Positions 1 through 7,845 of a stretch of DNA of 64,000 nt are shown piece by piece. Position 1 is the first letter of the stretch; the number at the start of each line of letters is the position of its first letter. The translations under genes were made by a program, and so were the position numbers. The notes beneath the pieces were generated by a model. The model had not been told where the DNA came from, made no database searches, and was given only the letters and a program-made list of their open reading frames with translations. Source of the DNA: Treponema sp. (lineage in GTDB: Bacteria; Spirochaetota; Spirochaetia; Treponematales; Treponemataceae); NCBI GenBank assembly GCA_016296575.1, contig JAEDJA010000001.1, positions 62,001 to 126,000 of the forward strand. Reading direction: 5' to 3'.

Positions 1-3000
1 CATCAGAAGGAACTGTTGTTGTTCAAGGTGGAAAAACATTCCAGATTGATACCACAGCTGACGGGGATGGGGCTGGTAACATTACCTTTGAAAACGGTGG
101 CACTCTCACTGCAAACAGTCTTACAAGTTCCGGCACTCTTACTGTAAACACAACGGCTGCTGATCAGACTTTCACATTAAAATCGAATGTTACTTTTGCA
201 GATGTAATTCTTGAAGGCTCTGATGAAAATAAACTTTTTGTTAGCGGCCAAGGGGATTTTACACTTACTGGCGGAGAAAATTCCTATGCTGATTATGTTT
301 CTTTTCAATCTAGCGACCACCCAACTATAAAAAAAGACGGAATAGGTGCTGGGATTATTGCTGCAAACTCAAGTGCTCCTGGAACTCCACAACAGATTTT
401 CCCTGAAGGCTGGCTTGACGGATCTCACTATTTTATCTGGAAAGGTGCTACAGACAGCTCCTGGACAACTGCCACCAACTGGCTCAGAAATAATTCTCCA
501 GTAGGGAAATCGGATATTGAAAAAATCACCATCGATACCGATACTACGGGAAATAATCCTGTTATTTCGGAGAATGTTACCACAAAAGAGCTGGAATTTA
601 AAAACAGCAAGAGCGCAAAACTTAGTAACGAACTTTCACTCACTGTAGAAAAACTTTCTGGAACTGGAACCTTGAACCTGGGAAGCGGAACATTGATTAA
701 TGGTCTTCCTACAGTACTTGAAATTCCAGATACCATTGGATTGAAGTTTGGGGATAGCACAACTGAAACAGGAGCTTTACAAGGAAAAATCACAATAAAG
801 AATGTAGAAAATTCTTCTGGAAATCTGAACATTGGAACAAACTCCACCGTAGACTTTGATACAACTTCAGCCATTGAGATTGGAAGTGTTGAACTTTTAA
901 GTTTAGATTCAAGCGTTACTTTTAAGAAGGATGTCACACTTTCTGGAAGCTTTACCAATGGTGGAACAGTTAATGCAAATGGGGCTGTTACAACAAACGG
1001 AGATTTTACCAATGGTGGAACAGTAAATGGTACTGGGGCCTTTACTTTTAAGGGGGCCTTCACTGATAGCGGAACCTGGAATGGTACTGGAAACTTTACT
1101 TTTGGAGCCGGTACTGAAAAATCCATTACAGGAAAAGCTTCAACAGTGTATCCATCTACTAAAGTAAGTGGCAATGCAAAGTTCGTGGAAGATTTTACAA
1201 TTGGCAGCAACCTTTTGATCAATGGAGGTACTGTTTCTGTAGACTCTGAAAAAACTCTTACAGTTAATAAAGATGTTTCAAATAATTCTGGAACTTTGAG
1301 TGGGGATGGAACAATCAAGATTAAAAAAGATTTTACGGATGAAGGTACTACATCTATTAGTAATATCATCTTCTTTGGCGATAATGATCATACTTTTTCC
1401 AATGTTGAAGGAACTCAATACAAAACAATCAAACTGGATTTTTCTATAGTAGACAGCCGAAATTTTACATTTAGTAACAATGTAAAGATTACTTCATTTA
1501 ACGATGAAAGTGCTAAAAGTAATGTTACATTCAGTGGCACTGCAACTTTGGGAAGTATAACTACAGGTTCACATACAGCCGGAAAGTATACTTTTAAAGG
1601 CAATGCCCGTGTTATGAAAGATACTATTTTTATGCCAGAAGTTGAGTTCAAGGCAGACGCTGCATTCCAGGACAATGCAGCAACTCCTGCAAAAACTGAT
1701 GCCACGTTCAACAGTAAGGTAACATTTTCAAAAGATTCAGCAAATATTACGGGAAAGAATCTTACTTTCATTGATAATGTAGAAGCAGAAGCACTTACTT
1801 TGGATGCTTCACAGCTTATCTTGAACACAAAACCAGAAAAACCGGCATCAGGGGCCACACCGGCTGATCCTGCAATCACATTTAATGCAAGTAAACTCAC
1901 ACTAACAGGAACTGCAATCACAATCTCTCATAAAGAAACCGACGGAACCTGTAAACTTAATGGTGAACTTTTTACCGATACCAGCGTTAATGTAAAGAAC
2001 AATTTTCATGTAACCGGAAATGTAAAAATCACTACAGGCGGAAAAAACTTTGCCGTTGCTAATAAAAAAAAGCTGTTCTGTGGAAAAGATTTCCGTGCCC
2101 AGGGAACTTCAGATAATAAACTTACAGTTTCTGGCGACATTGCCATTACATCAAATGAAAACTGGAGCAGCTGTTTTGCCGAAGCCGTATACTGTACCGT
2201 AAATGATTCCACAGTCTACTTTTGGGATGGAAGCGATTATTCTTCTGCAGAATCTTCCGGAAAAAAAGCACAGATTCCATGTGAATCATGTACTGACGGA
2301 AATAACACAAGCAACTGGATTTTTGCCGACATAACAATTGAATCTGCCAGAACTATTGATGACCACCGTATTGAACTTGTACTTAATGATAATATTAACA
2401 ACGTTGCTTTTGCGGAAACTTCAGACGAAGGTACAACATATGAAGCTCTTGACTGTCTTAAAGGAGAAGGAAATAATCCTGACGGAACAACACCTCGTAA
2501 CGGAAAATGGAAAAATTATTCATATGTTCCGGCAGCTCCAGAATTACCAATTTTTTATTCAATCGAAAGTGTAGCTCCAGGAACTGATGCAAATGAAGGA
2601 AAAACAATTGTAATCATCTCACTTCCTGAAAATACTACCTGGAATACTGATGCTGCCACAACTTCTGCAGGAAATTCATCTTCCACAGACTCAAAAGGAG
2701 TGCATCAGACCAACATTCCAGACATCATTATTGAAAGAGGAGATGGCGGAACTACCGAACATTACACTGTTACCAACAAGTGGGGAAAACGCTTCGACGC
2801 TTCAGCTTTTACATCTACCACCGACGGCGCATCTCCAGTTCTTATTGCAGTATACACAGGACAGGAAAATCATACACCTGGAAGTACAGACGGTTGGGAT
2901 GCCCACAACTTTATTGAATTTGTTTATTCAGAAGAAGTGCAGGGCGTAACGGAAGGTGATGCTCCATATACAACAGGAGCTGCAGCAGGAGATCCAAAAA

Positions 3001-5405
3001 TCACTGTAGACGGCATTGCCTCTTTTGAAAAGGGTGAACTTGTTACAAAAAATTTCTCTGATAATCAGGAAAATAAAAACTTAAATCAGTTCTATGATAT
3101 TAAAACTCATTCTTTCAAATGGGGTGTAGCTACAAAAAATACGGGAAGCGTTTGGGAAGGTTATATTGATCGCATTACACAGTTCTCAGGCTCTGTTACA
3201 ATTCCGGCCAGTTGCACAATAAAAGATGTTTCTGCCGCCCAAAATATCAGTATTCCTAAAGAAGGACTTACTGTTTCCAACGTAAAATCTAGAGATCCAA
3301 CTGTTTCAAATTGGGATACTGTTGGCCCGGATTTTGTTCCTATCAGAAAAAACGGTGAATGGAATACTCCTGTAAATTCTCAAACCAACTATGAAATTGT
3401 AGGAACAAGCTCATCTGGAAATGCTTTTCTCGAAAAACTTGAATTCCATATGTTTGATAATGCACAATCCTTTAATGAAAGTGACACTGAAAACTGGGCA
3501 ACAAGAAATGGATGGATAAACCCTTCGACTTCTGATCTTATCAGTTCTGATCATATAAATGGTACTTTTGCCGCTGATATTTTTGGTGGTGCCCGTCCAT
3601 TTGAAGGAACAGCTGCAGGTCGTCCGGGAAGTGACGTTTCACACCGAACAAGTGGCGGTATTCGAAAGCATTCACTGGTTTCGGCTTATACAAATGGTGC
3701 TTTTGAGTATCAGACAATTGATGCAGAAAATAATTTAAGTGCCATTCATCCTTTTGACAAGCTTCCTGCTGATATTACCTTTGGATTTACAGCAATTGTT
3801 TTTGCAAACCCTGATACAAGTATTACACGACAGGTAAGTGAAGAAGATTCCTTGTATTTTGGACTAAAGCTTCCAAATTCTACAACAGAACTCCGCACAA
3901 CTTACATTATTTCATATAATCCATCTAGGGGTATGATTACCGACCTTGCAGGAAATCGATTTGGTGGAGCTTTGGACGAAAATGGAATAAAAGCAGTTAA
4001 ATCCATAGATATGACACCTCCAAAAATGGTAATGACTGTTGCTCCAATCGGAACAAAACGACTTTATGTTTTATTCGCAAAGGAACTCCAGATTGGAAAA
4101 CTGAACCTTACAAACAGTTCAGGCCAGATTCCAACTGCTCCAACAGCTCTGACTGATATTCCAAAATCTTTGGGATTAATTTCTCTATCTACGGATGATA
4201 TTCCAGTTGAAGAATACGCAACAAAGTCTTCTGGAGAAATTGATATTGATTCTTCTGTTCCAGCAAAGCTTTTATTTAAAAATTCAAATTATACTGGAAT
4301 TGAACTTACTCTTACAAAAGAAGCTACTCTCGAAAACATCAGCAATCTTTATCTTATTGTAAAAAATGAAAGCTCTGTTGAAAATGCAATGGATCCAATT
4401 ACCGGAATAATTGGAAATATTTCTTTCATTCAGGATGATATTGGAAATTTCCTGCCAGTAAATTCGGCCCATGCATTCAGCGATTTTGCCGTAAATGCCG
4501 TAATGCCTCTTTATGCCTACAGTACAAGTGATGAATTGAATGGTGAAGTGGTTACAAATAATCTTTATGGGGACGGGCAGCATTCTGTAAGAGATTTTAG
4601 CCGGGATCAGCAGAATTTAGGAACAATGATTCCTGGAGATGATTATACCTTCATTGTAAAAACCTGCGATGAAATTACAAAAACAGATCAGCTTGTAATG
4701 ATTACAAGTGGCAGTCCAGATGCAGGTTCAGTTTCCCAGGTTTATAATGAAACTACAAAATCAGATCTCCGTGTCTGGCTTCCTGAAAGCTTTAGTGCAA
4801 TTTCATCTGTGGCTAATACAAATGTAATTAAAAGTGAAGTTTCTTCAAAAGTTTCCAGCGGTTTTAGCTTTGAATTCTCTAAAGAGGGAGCAAATCCTGT
4901 TGATTGGGGTAGTGGAGATGAAATCACTTTCCTTTATGAAATTAAAAAGGATAGTAGTGGAAATGATTTGAAAATCTGTCATTTACCAGTTACTTCTGTA
5001 ACAGGAAAAGTAAATGTTGATGTAAAAAGTCCTTTATATGCTCTTCAGCTGGACAACCCACAAGATCTTCTTTCCATTGATCTGTGGTCATTTAAATTGA
5101 AGACTCCTGTAAGCCAGAGGGGCGGTGTTTCCATTTTGAACAACGTAATCAATTCGGTTTATGGTGAAAAAACACTGGTTAAACTTGAAGTTCCAAAAGC
5201 TGGAGCAAATGTTACTGTTGCCGTTATGACACTGGATGGAAATATTGTGAAATATCTTGTATCCGGTTTTGTGCCAGGGGGTACCTGTTACTACGATTGG
5301 GACGGAACCAACTTGAATGGTGGACAGGTTGCCCGAGGAATGTACTTTATCCGTGTATTTGGTGACGGATTTGACGAAACACGAAAAGTTATGGTAGTAA
5401 AATGA
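1..5405 (+). CDS. Giant surface/secreted protein, 5' end outside window, FlgD-type C-terminal domain
   Basis: The reading frame is open from the first bases of the window to a TGA at 5403-5405, giving about 1800 visible residues, so the true start lies upstream. The N-terminal half is low in complexity and rich in Gly, Thr, Asn and Ser, with recurring short units such as FTNGGTVN and GTGNFTF, as in beta-helical adhesins. The middle (about 2.3-5.0 kb) is less repetitive. The last 70 residues resemble the FlgD immunoglobulin-like domain found at the C-terminus of many very large secreted proteins: LDGNIVKYL, then YYDWDGTNLNGGQVARGMY. The stop overlaps the dus start by four bases (ATGA). A role in adhesion or as a surface layer is inferred; no catalytic motif is seen. 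The exact family is not recognised. Confidence 0.8.
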   Translation, partial: SEGTVVVQGGKTFQIDTTADGDGAGNITFENGGTLTANSLTSSGTLTVNTTAADQTFTLKSNVTFADVILEGSDENKLFVSGQGDFTLTGGENSYADYVSFQSSDHPTIKKDGIGAGIIAANSSAPGTPQQIFPEGWLDGSHYFIWKGATDSSWTTATNWLRNNSPVGKSDIEKITIDTDTTGNNPVISENVTTKELEFKNSKSAKLSNELSLTVEKLSGTGTLNLGSGTLINGLPTVLEIPDTIGLKFGDSTTETGALQGKITIKNVENSSGNLNIGTNSTVDFDTTSAIEIGSVELLSLDSSVTFKKDVTLSGSFTNGGTVNANGAVTTNGDFTNGGTVNGTGAFTFKGAFTDSGTWNGTGNFTFGAGTEKSITGKASTVYPSTKVSGNAKFVEDFTIGSNLLINGGTVSVDSEKTLTVNKDVSNNSGTLSGDGTIKIKKDFTDEGTTSISNIIFFGDNDHTFSNVEGTQYKTIKLDFSIVDSRNFTFSNNVKITSFNDESAKSNVTFSGTATLGSITTGSHTAGKYTFKGNARVMKDTIFMPEVEFKADAAFQDNAATPAKTDATFNSKVTFSKDSANITGKNLTFIDNVEAEALTLDASQLILNTKPEKPASGATPADPAITFNASKLTLTGTAITISHKETDGTCKLNGELFTDTSVNVKNNFHVTGNVKITTGGKNFAVANKKKLFCGKDFRAQGTSDNKLTVSGDIAITSNENWSSCFAEAVYCTVNDSTVYFWDGSDYSSAESSGKKAQIPCESCTDGNNTSNWIFADITIESARTIDDHRIELVLNDNINNVAFAETSDEGTTYEALDCLKGEGNNPDGTTPRNGKWKNYSYVPAAPELPIFYSIESVAPGTDANEGKTIVIISLPENTTWNTDAATTSAGNSSSTDSKGVHQTNIPDIIIERGDGGTTEHYTVTNKWGKRFDASAFTSTTDGASPVLIAVYTGQENHTPGSTDGWDAHNFIEFVYSEEVQGVTEGDAPYTTGAAAGDPKITVDGIASFEKGELVTKNFSDNQENKNLNQFYDIKTHSFKWGVATKNTGSVWEGYIDRITQFSGSVTIPASCTIKDVSAAQNISIPKEGLTVSNVKSRDPTVSNWDTVGPDFVPIRKNGEWNTPVNSQTNYEIVGTSSSGNAFLEKLEFHMFDNAQSFNESDTENWATRNGWINPSTSDLISSDHINGTFAADIFGGARPFEGTAAGRPGSDVSHRTSGGIRKHSLVSAYTNGAFEYQTIDAENNLSAIHPFDKLPADITFGFTAIVFANPDTSITRQVSEEDSLYFGLKLPNSTTELRTTYIISYNPSRGMITDLAGNRFGGALDENGIKAVKSIDMTPPKMVMTVAPIGTKRLYVLFAKELQIGKLNLTNSSGQIPTAPTALTDIPKSLGLISLSTDDIPVEEYATKSSGEIDIDSSVPAKLLFKNSNYTGIELTLTKEATLENISNLYLIVKNESSVENAMDPITGIIGNISFIQDDIGNFLPVNSAHAFSDFAVNAVMPLYAYSTSDELNGEVVTNNLYGDGQHSVRDFSRDQQNLGTMIPGDDYTFIVKTCDEITKTDQLVMITSGSPDAGSVSQVYNETTKSDLRVWLPESFSAISSVANTNVIKSEVSSKVSSGFSFEFSKEGANPVDWGSGDEITFLYEIKKDSSGNDLKICHLPVTSVTGKVNVDVKSPLYALQLDNPQDLLSIDLWSFKLKTPVSQRGGVSILNNVINSVYGEKTLVKLEVPKAGANVTVAVMTLDGNIVKYLVSGFVPGGTCYYDWDGTNLNGGQVARGMYFIRVFGDGFDETRKVMVVK

Positions 5406-6382
5406 TGAAGCTGATTGCAGGTCCAATGGCCACTGTAAGTCACACAGGATTTCGTATTCTGGTGGAACAGTTTGGTTTTGTTGATGAATATTTTACCGAA
5501 ATGATAAACGCGGGCACTCTTTTAACTGGCGGAGCTTTTGAAAAATTCTATATAGATCCTCTTCCAGTTCCAGAAAAAGTAGTCTGGCAGCTGACAGGAA
5601 AAGATGCAAAGAATATGGAAAAGGCTGCAGAACAGCTTTGTCTTTTGCCAGGGCTTGGACTTGATTTGAATATGGGTTGTTCCGCTCCAGATATTTACCG
5701 TTACGGTGCTGGAATTGCCTGGATGCTAAAACCTTCTGAAGAAACAAAGGCTATGGTCCGTGGCATAAAATCTGTTATTGATAATGCCTTATACCAGGGG
5801 CAAAAAAAACGTTTTTCTGTAAAACTCCGTCTTGGTGATGATGACTTTACTGATGAAGGATTTTTCTCCTTCTGTGATATGCTGGTTTTGGAAGGTGTAG
5901 AGCTTTTGACTCTTCATCCCCGCACCAAAAAAGAAAAGCTTGCACGACCGGCCCGTTATCATTATGCAGAAGATTTAAAAAAACGATATGGAAACAAAAT
6001 CCAGGTTTATGTAAACGGAAACATAAAAGATGAAAATTCCTTCCGCCACGTACAGTCTGTTTGTCCAAGTGTTGATGGTGTTATGATAAGCCGAGCCAGC
6101 GTTGAAAAACCCTGGATCTTCAGACAGCTTTCTACTTCAGAAAGTTTTTCCATCAATCTGGAAGAAATTGCCTTAAAATACATTGATCTTGTGGAACAGT
6201 ATCAGCCTCCTGAATTTTGGAAAACAAGACTTCAGCGCTTTTTCTCTTATTTCGCCATGAATTTTCAGTTTTCTCACTATGCTCAGACAATGTTTATAAA
6301 TGCAACTGATAATAATGATCTTAGAAAAAAAATCGGGGACTTCTTTGAAAAGTGCCCCGACGAAAGAATTAAATCTGTTTAA
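5402..6382 (+). CDS. dus: tRNA-dihydrouridine synthase family protein
   Basis: A 326-residue flavoprotein of the Dus family, which reduces uridines in the tRNA D-loop using FMN and NADPH. The N-terminus LIAGPMATVSHTGFR matches the family opening (usually APM..VTD..FR). The catalytic-loop cysteine is in NMGCSAPDIYRYGAG near residue 90; the usual Pro after the Cys is Ser here. The TIM-barrel FMN motifs follow as LTLHPRTKK, VYVNGNI and DGVMISRASVEKPWIF. The start is an ATGATG doublet overlapping the previous stop codon, with no strong ribosome binding site, so translation is probably coupled to the surface protein. Which uridine it modifies cannot be told. The end of the coding region also carries the terminator of the convergent uraA gene. 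Confidence 0.88.
   Translation: MMKLIAGPMATVSHTGFRILVEQFGFVDEYFTEMINAGTLLTGGAFEKFYIDPLPVPEKVVWQLTGKDAKNMEKAAEQLCLLPGLGLDLNMGCSAPDIYRYGAGIAWMLKPSEETKAMVRGIKSVIDNALYQGQKKRFSVKLRLGDDDFTDEGFFSFCDMLVLEGVELLTLHPRTKKEKLARPARYHYAEDLKKRYGNKIQVYVNGNIKDENSFRHVQSVCPSVDGVMISRASVEKPWIFRQLSTSESFSINLEEIALKYIDLVEQYQPPEFWKTRLQRFFSYFAMNFQFSHYAQTMFINATDNNDLRKKIGDFFEKCPDERIKSV
6325..6360 (-). terminator. Intrinsic terminator of uraA, inside the 3' end of dus
   Basis: Read on the minus strand, TCGGGG pairs with CCCCGA and, past a one-base bulge, ACTT pairs with AAGT around a 7-nt loop. Eight T follow directly. It lies about 45 bp past the uraA stop and within the last codons of the convergent dus gene. Confidence 0.75.
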
Positions 6383-6403
6383 TTTAACTTGGGTTTCTGC
6401 AGA

Positions 6404-7723
6404 CTAGAGATCCTTTTTTGCAGGAATAATCAGGTTCAAAATAATACCTACCAGTGTGGCAAGTGCAACTCCACCAAGAGAGAAGTTGAAGCTTGAACCT
6501 ACAGAGAACTGGAGAGTAGCTCCACCAATTCCCATTACCAGGATTACAGAAGAAATTGTAAGGTTTCGTTTGTCCTGATAGTTTACACCGGCATCTACAA
6601 TTGTTCTAAGTCCAGAAGAAGCAATAAGTCCGTAAAGCAGAGTACAGATACCGCCAAGTACAGGTGTTGGAATTGTAGAAATCAAAGCACCGAATTTTCC
6701 ACAGAATGAAAGAATTATTGCGATTACGGCAGCACCACCGATTACCCAAACTGAGTAAACCTTTGTAATGGCCATAACACCTACGTTTTCACCGTAAGTT
6801 GTATTTGGAGGTCCACCCCAAACTGCGGCCCAGGCTGTAGCAACACCATCACCAAGGATAGTGCGGTGAAGTCCTGGATCTTTGTAGAAATCTTTTCCTA
6901 CAACCTTTGATGTTGTAAGTGTGTCACCAAGGTGTTCACAAACTGTAGAAATTGAAACGATTACGAAGGTCAAAATTGCAACAATATTGAATTTTGGAGC
7001 AATCCATTTGAATCCAGTTGAAGAGAGTGTTTCGTCTGTATGAAGGAATGGAACACAGAACCAAGGTGCATCTGAAACTGTCTTGAAGTTGATCATGTGC
7101 CATGGAGAATCAGGCATAATCAATCCCATAATAAGACAGAAGATGTATCCACCAATCAAACCAATAAGAATTGAAAGTGTGTTGAAGAATCCTTTGAAGA
7201 AGATTGTAGCAATAATGGCAATTCCAAGAGTAACTACGGCAACACATGCAGCAATCAGAGAGTAATTTCCTGAAACAGGATCATTGAAGAATTCTCCAAT
7301 GGCTGTAGGAGCGAGTCCCAGACCAATTACAATAATTACTGAACCGATTACTACTGGTGGAAGAGCTTTATCCAGCCATTTTGTACCGGCAAACTTGATG
7401 ATCAAAGCTACGATTGCATAAAAAATACCGGCGAAAATAGCACCACCCATGGCATACGGAGCACCGTATTTTACGCCAATGGCAGTTAAAGCCGGTATAA
7501 AAGCAAAAGATGAACCCAAGAAAGCAGGAACTTTTGCACCTGTAATAAGAATGTAGAGCAAAGTACCGGTACCAGCGGTAAACAATGCAGTCGATGTGCT
7601 CAGTCCTGTCAAAAGTGGAACAAGAACAGTAGCACCGAACATGGCAAACACGTGCTGGAACGAAAGTGGAATCCATTTCGATAGCGGTGGTTTGTCATGT
7701 GGACCATAAAACTGATCTGACAT
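6404..7723 (-). CDS. uraA: Uracil permease, NCS2 (uracil-xanthine) family
   Basis: A 439-residue polytopic membrane protein. It begins KWIPLSFQHVFAMFGATVLVPLLTGL, the typical opening of UraA-type nucleobase:proton symporters (QH.FAMFGATVLVP), and the NCS2 segment GNYSLIAACVAVVTL and the GGPPNTTYGENVGVMAITKVYS motif are both present; the latter carries the conserved Glu/Asn-Gly-like segment of the substrate site. About 12-14 hydrophobic segments and full length fit the family. The ATG follows AAGGAG at good spacing. A sigma-70-like promoter lies upstream and a terminator inside dus. Likely role: uptake of uracil for pyrimidine salvage. Xanthine transport is the alternative, but the N-terminal motif favours uracil. 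Confidence 0.92.
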   Translation of the reverse strand: MSDQFYGPHDKPPLSKWIPLSFQHVFAMFGATVLVPLLTGLSTSTALFTAGTGTLLYILITGAKVPAFLGSSFAFIPALTAIGVKYGAPYAMGGAIFAGIFYAIVALIIKFAGTKWLDKALPPVVIGSVIIVIGLGLAPTAIGEFFNDPVSGNYSLIAACVAVVTLGIAIIATIFFKGFFNTLSILIGLIGGYIFCLIMGLIMPDSPWHMINFKTVSDAPWFCVPFLHTDETLSSTGFKWIAPKFNIVAILTFVIVSISTVCEHLGDTLTTSKVVGKDFYKDPGLHRTILGDGVATAWAAVWGGPPNTTYGENVGVMAITKVYSVWVIGGAAVIAIILSFCGKFGALISTIPTPVLGGICTLLYGLIASSGLRTIVDAGVNYQDKRNLTISSVILVMGIGGATLQFSVGSSFNFSLGGVALATLVGIILNLIIPAKKDL

Positions 7724-7751
7724 TTGAAACTCCTTTTAGTTAGTTTCTACA

Positions 7752-7780
7752 ATTATAAAATTGACCTTAGGAAAATTCAA
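7752..7780 (-). promoter_or_regulatory. Sigma-70-like promoter of uraA
   Basis: On the minus strand TTGAAT (7775-7780) is followed after 17 nt by a perfect TATAAT (7752-7757), about 30 bp before the uraA start codon. Confidence 0.7.
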
Positions 7781-7845
7781 GAAAACAGGATAAAAAAATC
7801 TAAAATCTTTGGTATTTTTTCCGATAGTTTATGAAGAGGACTATT

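Noticed and set aside
428..1369. Long antisense frame (313 residues) within the giant surface gene
   Set aside because: It mirrors the repetitive Gly/Thr/Asn codons of the sense gene, has no ribosome binding site, and the sense frame is open throughout with clear domain logic.
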